Source: Ecdyonurus torrentis
Lineage: Eukaryota; Arthropoda; Insecta; Ephemeroptera; Heptageniidae
Direction: 5' to 3'
DNA: 64,000 bases
Assembly (NCBI GenBank): GCA_949318235.1
Contig: OX439132.1
Coordinates: forward strand, 10,719,254 to 10,783,253
Shown here: positions 1 to 12,453 of the stretch, in pieces
Position numbering within the stretch: position 1 is the stretch's first letter
Layout: each line of letters starts with the position of its first letter
The notes under the pieces: generated by a model
Databases searched by the model: none
What the model was told of the DNA's origin: nothing
What the model saw: only the letters and a program-made list of their open reading frames with translations
Translations under genes and position numbers: made by a program

Positions 1-80
1 TCTGTTATAAGAACGCTTTAAATCTGCATGAGCAACTCGTTTGTGTAAATATTTCTAAGGCAAAATTATAGCACGCAAAA

Positions 81-82
<2 letters not shown>

Positions 83-113
<31 letters not shown>
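83..113. repeat. Poly-A run with (CTAAAA)n tail
   Basis: About 31 A residues followed by repeated ctaaaa units up to about 131. It could be the tail of a decayed retroelement, but no body is recognisable next to it. Confidence 0.8.
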
Positions 114-115
<2 letters not shown>

Positions 116-351
116 AAAACTAAAACTAAAATATTTAACATTTTATGGACATGGATTTATCATTACTTTTTTTTGTAATGAAACAATTCCAATAATTACT
201 AATAATTATGATATTTAAACTACCTATTTACGTTAATTATTTGACTAAAAGAAAATTAATTTACCTCATAATTCTAAACATACTGTTAAAAATTAGATAG
301 AAATGCAAGAAATTTTCTTGACTTAGTATTCTATTAAGTGTAAGTACCTAT

Positions 352-900
352 AGTGTAGTCAACGAAAATTTTCAGAGGAAAAAATTCGGATAGTGCTGAA
401 TTTTTGATATCATGTAGAGACAGATATTTTTAGCCTCCCACAAAAAATTCCGAAGTTTTCTCCTGGAGCTTCAGCCGCCAGGAGAAAAAAATGAGTGAAA
501 AAGAGGGTTCAGGAAAAAAATTATCACGGGAACCCTAATTAAGCTAGAACTTTTAAATAAACGTTTTTGTGCTGCTGATATATTTAACTATTAGGAAAAA
601 AATTTAAATCGTAGATTAAATTATTAATTTAGCCCTTAATCGACGGTTAAAGAAAAACATAGGAATTTTTTTGCCAGGAAAAGGCATTTTTGTATGAGAA
701 ATAATTTTTTTCTAAAAAAGTTTTTCAAATAAACGTTGTGTACAATTTAATTGCAATTTTAAAAATAATTTTATTTTTTGTCTAGTACAAAAATTAACAA
801 AGATACAGAGATATAACGAGCGCGAGTGAAGGTGAAGCGGCAGGTGAGGGATGACTTGCGCGTGCGAAACTCACTCGCTCACTCTGTTGTCTTCGCTCTT
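352..900. mobile_element. Diverged one-ended relative of the foldback element
   Basis: From TAGTGTAGTCAACGAAAATT at 352 the sequence follows the left arm of the larger element at 1041. Shared landmarks are TTTTCAGAGGAAAAAA, two blocks of TTTTCTCCTGGAGCTTCAGC type, the GCCAGGAGAAAAAAATGA block, GCCAGGAAAAG, and an ACAAAAATTA...ATATAACGAGCGCGAG end. No inverted right end is found before 1041, so this is a partial or degenerate copy. It lies just before the large element, which suggests nested or tandem insertion. No coding frame is present. Confidence 0.65.
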
Positions 901-1040
901 ACAGCCAATGTACTGTAGACTCATTTAAATATTTTTTACAATTATTACAACACTTATACGTTTATTAAAATTAAATGTTATTACAATTGATTTTATTATT
1001 TTTGTAATATAACTAATATGATTATAAATAATTTTATGTT

Positions 1041-3778
1041 TAGTAGTGTAGTCAACGAAAATTTTCAGAGGAAAAAAATCGCATAGTCCTGGATTTTTCA
1101 GAATACGTAGAGGAAGTCATCTTATAACTCCTGTAAAAAAATTTCAAAGTTTTCTCCTGAAGCTTTAGCTGCCAGGAGAAAAAAATGAAATTTCAGGAGA
1201 AAATTTATTCCTGGGCAACTATTAACACTAGAGTTAATTTTAAAAAAGAAAAATGTAGCTTATATATTAGGGCATTAGAAAAAAAATACTAATTACACTT
1301 TAACTTACTTTAACTTTTTTTAATCGGCAATTATCTCAACAAGTAGCAAAAAAACACAACTTTTCCGCCAGGAAAAGTAATTTTGCAATACGAAATAACA
1401 TTTTTCAACAAAAATGTTTCAACTAAAAGTTTTTACCAATCTACTTGCCATTATAAAACTGTTTTTAGTTTTATTTCACTACAAAAATTAAGAAAGTTAT
1501 AGCGGTTTAAAGAGCGCGAGGTATGGTCAAATCTTAACGCATACGGCGTATACTGCTATACCATGCAGGTAGTGCGAGCTGTCATTGTCAATTTTTGTCA
1601 TCTCGTGCAAATAATTCTAGAGCATTTAAACTTGGTACACATATATTTTAGACCCCAATGGTCATTTTAAGCCTCGGTACCTAATTTTTACCCCACCCCT
1701 TCCGACCCTAAGGGACCCTTAAAAGTCTAAATGAAGGGTTTTAATGCTATAACTGGCTCAAATATTGTAAATTAACAATGAAACAAATTTTAAATTGTTG
1801 ATATTACATATACTTACTAGTTTATAGCCAAAACAACGTCATTAAAATTAAAATAGTAATTAATTTTCTAAAAAAAAAATAACTAAAATTTTCACTTACT
1901 GCATTATGTTTTACCATAATAATATGCTAGCATGGTAAAATGATTTTATGTCAAATCTAGAAGAATAAAAGATATGAATGAGATTAAAATTTATGCAAAT
2001 GAATTTCTTAGGTTCTCTGGCATGATTTGAGAGTGGTGCCCATAGCTAGGGTCAACCCTTGCACCCCTGGCATCACTTTAAATAACAGAAATTTTAATGA
2101 AAATCGAACTTTATTTACTTAAAAAAAATTATATATAAAAATTTTCTTCATTTTTACCAATAATTACGTGCCAGCATTTTTTAGGTCCTTCGAAATCATG
2201 TAATTATTGGGACCCATTGCTAGGGACAACCCTTAAGCTTAAGACCCTGGTGACTTTCAAAGAAAGCAAAGTTGAAAATGTTTTAGAATATAATTAATCA
2301 CATATTATGCCTACAATTTATAATATGTTTTTAAATATACACTTGCAAAGATTGAACAGAAAGTTGTTTATAATTAAAAAATAAGCGTTTAAAACCCTGA
2401 GACCCTTGCAAGGGTTACTCATGATATGGGACCCTGAAATTGTTAAAACTCACAATACAGAATTTAATTCTTATGCATATATACCCTATCGTATTGGCAA
2501 TTATCATACATCACGCAGTGCAGCATAATTTGAACTACAAGTTTCTGTCTAAATAACCCTTGCAAGGATCTCATGGGTTTAAGGGCTTCTTTTTAATTAT
2601 AAACAGCTTTCTGTTTAATATATATAATTTTTTTCATATATATTTATTATATATTACAATTTTTTTATATATAAGTTTTTTTTAAGTAAATAAAGTTCGA
2701 TTTTCATTAAAATTTCTGTTATTTAAACTAAAGTGATGCCAGGGGTGCAAGTGTTGACCTTAGCTATGGGCACCACTCTCAAATCATGCCAGAGAACCTA
2801 AGAAATTCATTTGCATAAATTTTAATCTCATTCATATCTTTTATTCTTCTAGATTTGACATAAAATCATTTTACCATGCTAGCATATTATTATGGTAAAA
2901 CATAATGCAGTAAGTGAAAATTTTAGTTATTTTTTTTTTAGAAAATTAATTACTATTTTAATTTTAATGACGTTGTTTTGGCTATAAACTAGTAAGTATA
3001 TGTAATATCAACAATTTAAAATTTGTTACATTGTTAATTTACAATATTTGAGCCAGTTATAGCATTAAAACCCTTCATTTAGACTTTTAAGGGTCCCTTA
3101 GGGTCGGAAGGGGTGGGGTAAAAATTAGGTACCGAGGCTTAAAATGACCATTGGGGTCTAAAATATATGTGTACCAAGTTTAAATGCTCTAGAATTATTT
3201 GCACGAGATGACAAAAATTGACAATGACAGCTAGCACTACCTGCATGGTATAGCAGTATACGCCGTATGCGTTAAGATTTGACCATACCTCGCGCTCTTT
3301 AAACCGCTATAACTTTCTTAATTTTTGTAGTGAAATAAAACTAAAAACAGTTTTATAATGGCAAGTAGATTGGTAAAAACTTTTAGTTGAAACATTTTTG
3401 TTGAAAAATGTTATTTCGTATTGCAAAATTACTTTTCCTGGCGGAAAAGTTGTGTTTTTTTGCTACTTGTTGAGATAATTGCCGATTAAAAAAAGTTAAA
3501 GTAAGTTAAAGTGTAATTAGTATTTTTTTTCTAATGCCCTAATATATAAGCTACATTTTTCTTTTTTAAAATTAACTCTAGTGTTAATAGTTGCCCAGGA
3601 ATAAATTTTCTCCTGAAATTTCAATTTTTTCTCCTGGCAGCTAAAGCTCCAGGAGAAAACTTTGGAATTTTTTACAGGAGTTATAAGATGACTTCCTCTA
3701 CGTATTTTGAAAAATTCAGGACTATCCGAATTTTTTCTTCTGAAAGGCCTTTTTTGGCTTTTGTTGACTACACTACTA
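1041..3778. mobile_element. Large foldback (giant inverted repeat) element, about 2.7 kb
   Basis: Left arm 1041-2416 and right arm 2555-3778 are reverse complements around a loop of about 140 bp. The ends read TAGTAGTGTAGTCAAC and GTTGACTACACTACTA. Examples of pairing are GACCCCAATGGTCATTTTAA at about 1652 with TTAAAATGACCATTGGGGTC at about 3139, and TAACCCTTGCAAGG near 2557 with CCTTGCAAGGGTTA ending at 2416. In the parts compared there are only isolated mismatches, plus a block of roughly 160 bp of the left arm (about 2160-2340) that is missing from the right arm. No transposase frame exists, and the short frames over the right arm are chance. It is a non-autonomous DNA element of foldback type; the family is unknown to me. 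Confidence 0.85.
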
Positions 3779-3818
3779 CTGATAAACTTGTTAGCACAGT
3801 ATATTGTACTTTGATGCC

Positions 3819-3820
<2 letters not shown>

Positions 3821-3851
<31 letters not shown>
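3821..3851. repeat. Poly-T run
   Basis: Thirty-one T residues just outside the right end of the foldback element. Confidence 0.9.
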
Positions 3852-5041
3852 CATTGCTAGTGAAAGGTGAAAGTAACCAAATGCAAGTACGCCCTTTGGG
3901 CCCGGTCACGGCGATATATATTTTATGTGATCATTTTTATCATTATTATTATTATTTTAAACTATTACTTTAATATTATGACACATTAAAGTGTCATCCC
4001 TCTTTTAAAATAGTCCAGCCTTGCTGCATCAAAAGAATTCTTAAAGAAATATTACAATAAAAAGTTTTAAAAAACATAGTCCCGCAATGCTAAAGGATAA
4101 GAAATAAGGTTGCCATACTTTTTCCGCATCATCTGTCCATTGATTTTCTAGTGCACTTTATACAGAAAAGCCTCATTAAAATGCAGTAGTTAAATGCACA
4201 TATTTGATTTTTTCTTAAGGAAATATGATTGAAATTTTTTCCGTAGATTTTGTTTTCTTTGCAATAAAAAAAAGATGTTGTATTATTACTAAAAAGATTT
4301 TATAGAGTTTTCTTGTATTATTTTGTTAAATACATGGGTTAAAAAAAACGTCAAATATTGACATTGTACAGCCTCTCGTATTCTTTAACAGAAATAAACA
4401 TTTTTTTATCAATAAAAATATATATTTTGATGTAACATATACTTTGATATATATGTAGGTTGTGAAGTGTTATTATACAACAAGTTTGATGGCAAAGTTT
4501 AGAGAGATGTGGAAGTTAATACCGCGCCATGTTTGCAAGGGATCATATTTACCCACAATTCACGAGCTATATGCAGTATATATACAGAGGGAAAGAACGA
4601 GGGGTTTTTGTGCAAGCAAAGTGATGAGAACTCACAAGCCCGTAGTGTGCCGCATCTCAGTCAGAGCGGCTTTAGGACTTATCAAATTTCCAAAGTCGTC
4701 TAATACAATAGAGGTAATACACTACGAACTAAATTTAAAACCCAATTACAGTATTATATATATATCAAATTAAAAATATTATATTAAGAATTATTATGAT
4801 TAGTAATTTTATGAGTTGTTGATAGTAATTAACTATTTTAACTGTGACAAAGTTATTACACTTTTGCTTATTTTAAATTCAATTATTGAGCCAAATGATA
4901 ATAATAATATGGTTTTTATTACGATGCCACAAAAGGTACAAGCCCACGTGCGTGATCCTCTGACATTACAAATTGATTTGCCAGTGTAAATTATAGATAT
5001 TATTTTCTGTTGATTCGAATCCAAATACGATAGTAATATAA

Positions 5042-5238
5042 TACACGGAAAGAAAAAAAATATGTAATTTATGCTGCATTTATGTCATTATAGCATAAAT
5101 GATGCTAAAATGTAACAATATAAATAATTATGCTAGACAACATAATATTTATGCTATATAACATAATTATTAGTTTTGAACAAATTGGTACTGAAAATGA
5201 GGCAGCATAATTAATATGTGTTTATTTTTGTCCGTGTA
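5042..5238. mobile_element. AT-rich MITE with TACACGGA termini, copy 1
   Basis: Ends are TACACGGAAAGAAAA and TTTATTTTTGTCCGTGTA, which are inverted copies of each other. The interior repeats ATTATGCT, CATAAT and AGCATAAAT motifs in both orientations, giving many possible stem-loops. At about 197 bp with no frame it is a typical non-autonomous terminal-inverted-repeat element. It is the most complete of the related copies in this window. Confidence 0.8.
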
Positions 5239-5411
5239 TGAAACTGAAATATTACAAGTTTAGTGTAGGTACAATATTAGAGAAGTTTATTTAAAAGGTT
5301 CTACTTAATATACTGTATTTGGATATTATTTCATTATATAATTAATATGTATATGAAAAATTTAGTAAGTTTTCATGTGCAAAAATTAATAAATCCATTT
5401 TTTTTTAATTC

Positions 5412-5749
5412 TTAAAGCCATAGATCACATAAAACAACATGTGCTTTTTAATGAATAAACACAAAATGGGACCTTCAAAACTGATGACAATTTTTACCAG
5501 AATAAACCCCACGATAGAGCGTGAAAAAACTGTAAAGTATGCAATTTGCGTGAAAAGTCATGTTTATGACGTCAGAAACATGCAAAAATCAGTATGAAAA
5601 TGTTATGCGGGTTGCATAAGTTGAAATTTTCTGATCACTGCTACGGGGCCACTGTTTGCTTTTGAGACAAACTAATGTTATTTATGTAAATCCCATCAAG
5701 TTTTTTTGTGATATAAATGCTTATGTTTTTCTCTGGTGTGTTCCTTTAA
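5412..5749 (+). mobile_element. TTAA-flanked MITE family 1, copy 1
   Basis: Begins TTAAAGCCATAGATCACAT and ends with TTCCTTTAA, so TTAA stands at both ends. Shared interior blocks are CTTTTTAATGAATAAACACA, GAGAGCGTGAAAA, a TGACGTCAGAAACATGCAAA block and GTTTGTCTC/GAGACAAACTAATG. Length is 338 bp, no coding frame. The TTAA flanks resemble the target duplication of piggyBac-like transposons (family knowledge), although the termini do not start CCC. Confidence 0.82.
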
Positions 5750-6067
5750 TGCATGCATGTATCACATACGGTAACGTATGATATAACAAAAGCTGCATGA
5801 TAGCGTATAACACTTTCATATAAAATATATCATTAAAAGAAATATTATCATAAAAATTAATGAACTTTCATTATTTTCTTTTTTATTACTATACAAAATT
5901 AATTAGTAGAAATTCAATTCAATTTTAAATTTACTATATTATATTAAAACGTGTTTTAGCATGAATTAATTTTATCAAAATTACTTCCTGGTTTTCTAAA
6001 TACCTTGGTTTATTTGCAAGACCATTAAAGAGAATTAGTAAATGTTACATGGGGTATCAACTTGGAA

Positions 6068-6068
<1 letters not shown>

Positions 6069-6135
<67 letters not shown>
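6069..6135. repeat. (AT)n microsatellite
   Basis: About 33 uninterrupted AT units, followed at 6179 by a short (GA)n tract. Confidence 0.95.
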
Positions 6136-6139
<4 letters not shown>

Positions 6140-6638
6140 CAATGTAGGAGTGTTATATACATGTTATATACATAAGTAGAGAGAGAGAGAGAGTTTGCCG
6201 CTATTCAATCACATTAAAACCTCTCCCACTCGTATTTATTCTCAATTCTATAAATAAACCATAGAAATATATTTTAAATGTCACAGTATATTAATATGAA
6301 TATTTAAGATATTTGAATGCTTTAATAATACTGTATGCAGTATATAAGTTTTACCAAAAATAAATCTTCTATCAGAAATGTATACTTTCAGATTATACTT
6401 TTGATAACTTTATGCAATTGGTAAAGTAGTAAATATAAGCGAGGCTTATCAGTCAAGATTTATATCAATAATTTCTTGGTATTGATTTCTAATTTTAGAA
6501 TTTTAATAAAAATAAGAAATGTATTGAATATAAAATCTTAACTTATCTAAGTTAATTTTATTCAAATATTTTGTTATGACTTATTATGAAAATTTGTAAA
6601 GAGAGCACATGATGTGTTGTATATAACATGATATTTAT

Positions 6639-6845
6639 TTAAAGAAATAGACCAGAAGAAAACATGTGCATTTATATCACAAAACACTTATTGGGACTTA
6701 CATAAATAACAATAGTTTGTCTCAAACCCCCGTAGCAATGATCATAAAATTTCTATTTAATAAACCCGTACAACATTTTTATAATAATTTTTGCCTGTTT
6801 CTACGTCAGAAACCGGAATTGTCACTTAAATACATACTTTCCAGT
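6639..6845 (-). mobile_element. TTAA-flanked MITE family 1, copy 2 (truncated)
   Basis: Starts TTAAAGAAATAGACCAGAAG, the inverted form of the family's right end. It follows the family through ATCACAAAACACTT, GTTTGTCTCAAA and CTACGTCAGAAAC, then loses similarity after about 6830, before the left-end block. One base of the TGACGTCA site has changed. The frame across it is not a gene. Confidence 0.72.
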
Positions 6846-8161
6846 TCCCCCCTCCCCCCAGTTTTATTACTTATCTATTTTTCTTTTTACTTTTATAAAA
6901 TAACTTGTAATAAAATAGTTAAAGAATGATTCCAAATAAATTTGGGAATAAGTAAAAACTTAAGCCATTGATATTTTTAAATTAATACAATTCTATGATA
7001 TTTGGCAGTACACTTAGGACTAAAATTTCATACAAAAGTTCAGACTTAGGCAAGATATCAGAGGGAGCAAAGTATCAGTACATTTTTATATCTTGAAATC
7101 AGATAAAAAGTTATATCTTTCAAAATCAGAAACCCTTTACGCTTTTGATGAAAAGGAAAATATAATTTACTACTTCATGCTACTATAAACATGCTTTGTT
7201 AACTTTTTCATAAGGTTATTAAACAATTAAAACTTATTTAAGAAACATTTTGTGCAAATTTCTACGTTTTGGTGACAAAATTTACAACGAAAGCTTTAAA
7301 AATATTCACAAAAGAACAACACATTACAAATTTCCAAAGAATATATATTTTGTTTTCTAAATTGCATGGCATCAAATTTCCATTGAAAGATGATAAATAG
7401 TTACCACTGACGTCATTGGTTCACTATGAACATAAAGGTTAAATCCTACTAACAGGTTCTGTGATGCTGATCGTTATATAACTGCTCTCGTATTGCACAT
7501 CAAGGCAAGATTAATTAGTATCATTATCTGCTTGCACGTAATAATTGGAACGTCAGAACATTGATCTTTTTATTTTCCTCTCTACATACAGTAGTAAAAC
7601 TTTGTTTTTATTGTTTGCAACAGAAAATCATAACAATTATTTATGTCATTGTAGAATATAATAAATAGAAAATAATTGTATTAAATTTTATGATGAAAGT
7701 TGTAAAATAATAAAACACATTCGTTGCAAAGCACTAGATAGTTTTCAAGTACTATATTAAAATGCTATACTCACTTCTCATGAAAAACTGTAGATTTTGC
7801 AATCGTGGTAGCTTCATTATAGCAGCAAACAAAAAGAAGAATACTTTACTTTCACAATTATATCTTAAAGTTTTCTTGTATATAGGGCAATATAATTAAA
7901 TGTTTGTTACTTTAGATTATTTTCTTTTTTAAAATTATACTTTTATACAATTTTTTTTTAGTTTGGTAGGGCACGTGAAAGAAGCAATAAAATCAGATTT
8001 ATTATACAGTAGAATAAGAAATTTTCACTATTATTTTAAAATAGGTTGGCGTGTTACGAAAGCTCTGATCGTTAATAATAATAACACTTCCTTGACCTCT
8101 CTCATTGACTACTATTATAAATGCATTATTATTATTATTACTAATAATGCAAAAACAAATG

Positions 8162-8454
8162 CTTTAATGCATAAACAAAAGCGGCAAGTTTTCCTTTTAA
8201 ATAGGGTTTCCAAAAGCAGTTAAAATACTCATCACGCTCTTTATTGAAACTCTTGAAACAAGTTATGTTTACATACTCTACCTATAGAATAGCATTTTTA
8301 ATAAAATAAACATGAATTTAAAAATATACTTTACCATTTAGAAACTTGCACCAAATGTGCAATGTTTTTCTTATGAGAAAAGCACGAGCTGCATTTCAAC
8401 GGTAAAATATATAAAATTGTCACAATCATGTGTATGTACTGTAAATGTATAAAC
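8162..8454 (+). repeat. Dispersed repeat joined to a family 1 MITE, copy 1
   Basis: The 290 bp before the MITE at 8455 recur before the MITE at 61855. Shared blocks include TTTTAAATAGGG, AGCAGTTAAAATACTCATCA, TTATGTTTACATACTCTACC, TATAGAATAGC and ACCATTTAGAAACTTGCACC. The two loci therefore share a unit of about 620-650 bp, not only the MITE. The frame at 7963-8223 overlaps its start and is not conserved in the second copy. Confidence 0.78.
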
Positions 8455-8782
8455 TTAAAGCCAATGACCACATGAAACAACATATGCTTTTTAATAATTA
8501 ACACAAAATGGTATCTCCAAAACTGAGGACAATTATGTACGAGAATGCAAATGTGGCCCCACAAGAGAGCGTGAAAATACTGCTATTTGCGTGACTTTTC
8601 CTGTATCTGACGTCAGAAACCGTCAAAAATTAGTACAAAAATGTTGTGCAGGCTGGATAAGTTGAAATTTTCTAATCCCTGCTACGGTGCTACAGTTGGG
8701 TTTAGAGACAAATTAATGTTATTTACGTAAGTCCCATCAAGTGTTTTGTGATATAAATGCTCCTGTTATTCTATTCCTATAA
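8455..8782 (+). mobile_element. TTAA-flanked MITE family 1, copy 3
   Basis: Begins TTAAAGCCAATGACCACATG and ends CTATTCCTATAA, the right TTAA having decayed. It has the TCTGACGTCAGAAAC core and the GTCCCATCAAGTGTTTTGTG block. It forms the downstream half of the duplicated unit described for 8162-8454. Confidence 0.8.
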
Positions 8783-9144
8783 TAATATTTTCTGTATATT
8801 ATTTAACAATTTAAATTCATTAGTAATCCACGCAACAATTGTTCATCATATTAACATAACAGAAACTATATTCTGTGAAAACACAATACGCACTGTCTAT
8901 ATTTGAAACAGAAGGCACCTAAAACTTTTTTATTTACTAATTTCCACAGTCTAGAAAATATTGTTAGAAATAATCTCTTTCATATTTTTTTTTTTACGAT
9001 CAATCAATATTAGAACATAATAATTTTTATTTATTTTCCTGGTAGAGTAAGAAAAGTAAGTCATTAATGTTGTAGAATTTTAATGGTATTTGACATGGCT
9101 ATCGTGGGTGGTTGAAGATGATGATGACGTAACAGTGAAGAGCG

Positions 9145-9147
<3 letters not shown>

Positions 9148-9232
<85 letters not shown>
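9148..9232. repeat. (AG)n microsatellite
   Basis: About 42 AG units. A (CT)n-rich tract of opposite sense follows at 9331-9366, so the two could pair as a hairpin of roughly 30 bp. Confidence 0.95.
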
Positions 9233-9233
<1 letters not shown>

Positions 9234-9331
9234 CAAGCACACAAAAGAAGATTATATTATAGAGATACGTGTGGGTGTAATAGAGGCAAGTAAAAGGGAT
9301 TCAACCTGTTGCACCCCCTTCCTCCCACCCC

Positions 9332-9362
<31 letters not shown>

Positions 9363-9811
9363 CTCCCGTATCAACAAGTTGAGGGACTACCACCTAATAA
9401 TAATAATATCATGGTGTGATAACAATAAATAATTATTTAATCCCTAATATTTAATTTATCTATATGTAGTATCATTTTGAACAACTCTATATTGTAATAA
9501 ATAATAAATCAATTCCGCACTCTAAATTTTATAACAGATTTAGCATGTAAGTTAATAGTATTGTATAAAATTATTTAAAATTATTATTGTCATATTAATT
9601 GATATTTGTATTGGAAATAGGTTTATGTATAATTCAAAATATAATGTATATTAAAGCTATAGTGAAAATAAGTAATTTAGATTAGTAATAGCTGTTTCTC
9701 TTGCTTCCGTTTCTCATGATTATTATTGTGAGTGCCGGGATGTGTTGATAAACCGTAATGGGCCCTTGTGTGCTTCTTCATTGTAAAAACACTGACGTGT
9801 AAAATTTTACT

Positions 9812-9975
9812 TAACTGTAATATGAAAATACACCATGTATTTTTATGCGTAGCACAAGGACAAAAATAAATATGTAATAATTTGGCTAGCATATTTTCAG
9901 CACTATTTGTTCAATACAGCATAATATATTAATTAGAATTATGCTATAATGACAAAAATGCACATAATTTGTACT
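9812..9975. mobile_element. AT-rich TACACGG-type MITE, decayed copy
   Basis: Contains ACAAGGACAAAAATAAATA, then TTTTCAGCACTATTTGTTCA, CAGCATAATATATTAATTA and ATTATGCTATAATGACA in the same order as the other copies. Terminal CACGG has mutated and the far end is unclear. Confidence 0.55.
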
Positions 9976-10140
9976 TTTGGTGCATGCAATGGATTGATAA
10001 AGATGATAAATAAGTTAGAAGTAATTTTATTGCATATTCTAAAATAAAATGTCATCCTAAATCGATTAATGTAAGATTTGCTATAATTTTTTTATTTCCT
10101 TACATATTTTCAATAATTTTTAAAAATTGCGATATGACGT

Positions 10141-10184
10141 CACGGTTGATAACTTTTGAGTGCATGCAAAAGCTACAAACCGTG
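10141..10184. other. Short imperfect hairpin next to a TGACGTCA site
   Basis: CACGGTTGATAACTTTTG pairs with CAAAAGCTACAAACCGTG across an eight-base loop AGTGCATG, with three mismatches in eighteen. TGACGTCA lies immediately upstream at 10135-10142. It may be the core of a decayed MITE. Confidence 0.6.
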
Positions 10185-11671
10185 CCGGCAAATTATGATT
10201 TTCAAATATTAATTTAAAATATTCAATGAACTAAAAAATTACAAAATTACACACCAATCGATTTGTGACGATGCAGTATAATGTTATGAACAAATTCTTG
10301 GTCTTCCTCATTAAAGTATCTATGTCAATTTTTTCAATAAGGTAATATATTATCAATAGTATTATTACAGTAACTGTAACTGTCAGTAAGATTTTGTATT
10401 AAGAAGACTAAGATGAAGATACAATAAATAAATATGGGGGGAAAAACTATGAACTGCTATCGGTCAGCAATGTTCTTCCTGGTAAATTAAGTTACTTTTA
10501 TCCTGAAATATATAATTATTAAGAATAATTTACTGTACATTATTGTATTTTAGTGATGCTACATTAATTTTAAGATGTTTAAATATAATAATATTAATAA
10601 ATTTTTAAAAAGTGCAAATAAAATCATTGATTTTTTTTTCATTATGATTTTTTGTAATGGATAAGCTTTCTATTTGATTTTTTATTTAATTTTGTTTTTT
10701 ATTTTAATTTTTTTTTTTTTTTACATCATGAGGAACATTCTGGACATATAATACGAATATTCTTGTGAAGTATAAATAAATTTTTTTACAAGCTTTGAAG
10801 ATAAAAGTTCACAAAAAAAACTAGTTCTCATGTTTAATATTCTTGTTTACAAGAAATCAAAAATGAACTCAAACACAAAATTTTGTAAACATCTATTTAA
10901 GGCGTAATTTATTTAAAAGTTTGTTTGGAAAAATATTTTTTTTAGGAAAGAAAATTTAAATAAAATTAAAACAAACAAGAAAAACATGGTTTAAAAATAT
11001 TAGTTTTAAAATAAAAAATATTAAGTTTAAAAAAAGTTAACGTTTTTGTGATTATTGGACAGTGGATGATTTAATGTAAAAAAAAAAGGTATGAATGAAA
11101 AGAGAAAATTTTTCGCTCAAAGAATATTTTTTATCAATATTTTCTATAAAAACAAAGAAAACAAAGCCTTGGCTTTCATGCGTACCCTGAAGGGCTGTAA
11201 AATATACTGACTTGCTTTCAACAAACATTTCAATCTCCGCACTGCAAAAGTGTGGATTTTGATGAATTTCAAATACACTGGAATCTTTTTTTTCAAAAAA
11301 CTTTTTTTGATTAATTAATATTGCAAGAAAATCTTCTAAATGCAATATAAATGATGATACAGCACTTTTTTTTAATACTTTTCCATCAATAATCCTTCTT
11401 GTAAACGTTTTAGTATTCAATTATTAATGCTTTGATGTGATTAAGTATAACTAACACACTGCATGAAGTAAAAATTGAAAATAAAAACGCAGAAAAATGT
11501 AGCCGTGATTATATAAATATAATTTAAAAATTATAGCTGTATCAAGATATTCATTATGTTTATACACTTAGGGAAAACATAAAGTATATTAATAATTAGA
11601 TTTTAATAATTTTACTCCGTACTTTATAAAACTAAACTAAAACATCTTCATAATGAATAGATTGAAATTAA

Positions 11672-11773
<102 letters not shown>

Positions 11774-11815
11774 TTTAACAGTTATGCTTAATAGAATGTA
11801 TTTTTTGTGTTCCAG

Positions 11816-11950
11816 GAGGTTTCAGTGTTCCTGTTTGAGAAGCGATGTGCGGAAAAACTCCATAAACCAAAGCGTAAAGAGACAATCACAGAAATTCTCC
11901 GAGCCAGCGTTAGACAACTCGAGAGATTTAGACATCCCAAAATATTGCAG
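11816..11950 (+). CDS. SCYL2: SCYL2 internal exon A (N-lobe, beta-3 to alpha-C region)
   Basis: First visible coding exon, 135 nt or 45 codons, phase 0 at both ends. It begins [10 protein letters not shown] and ends RFRHPKILQ. The acceptor is a T-rich tract followed by ttccag, and the donor is CAG|gtatgt. It matches the N-lobe of the SCY1-like 2 pseudokinase as I know it (human has EVAVFVFDKK and LRHPRLL at the same places). The strand normally carrying the VAIK lysine reads VSVF, so the ATP-anchoring lysine is missing, as in the vertebrate protein. The RxxRHPKIL stretch is the usual alpha-C to beta-4 signature. SCYL2 is a cytosolic and vesicle-associated protein that binds clathrin and AP2 in trans-Golgi/endosome traffic (family knowledge). 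Upstream exon(s) with the start codon and glycine loop were not found in the 11.8 kb before it. Confidence 0.93.
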
Positions 11951-12453
11951 GTATGTAAATTTTGGTACAGAGTAAACAATAGATACTATAGAATTGAATT
12001 AAATAGAAAATTAAATTTCTATAGTAACTCCACTGGTTGCTATACTCATGGTAACCTGACTAAAAAATGTACACAATTTTACAATAAAGTTTTAGAATCC
12101 CTAAAAATACTAATCAAAATTTTATTATTTATTTTATGCGCCATATTAATTGCACACTAGACAACGATTAAAAAAAATGTCATTGGAAATTATTTCTAAA
12201 TGGACAGAATATTTGCAACCTTAATGACATAAAAGTCTTAATTGGGAAATATTCTACTTAGATAAATCTTTGACTTTGAGTTAAAGTGTCTTACGTCCAT
12301 AATATTTGGATGTGATTCTCAGCTTTATATAAAGACAAAATAAGGTTGGAAATTGCATAAATTTTTATGGACATACGGCACTTAAGCTCTAAGATGATGA
12401 AATATATTACATTTTCTATATATTGAAGAAAAATGCTTTAAAATGTGTTATAG
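11951..12453 (+). other. SCYL2: SCYL2 intron, 503 bp, phase 0
   Basis: Begins gtatgt and ends gttatag. The frame of exon A stays open for about 210 bases into it, which is read-through without coding character. No repeat or other feature was recognised. Confidence 0.88.

Noticed and set aside
3517..3909. Minus-strand frame of 130 codons
   Set aside because: It lies in the right arm of the foldback element, includes a poly-lysine run from the poly-T tract and shows no family. It is not conserved as a protein in the left arm.
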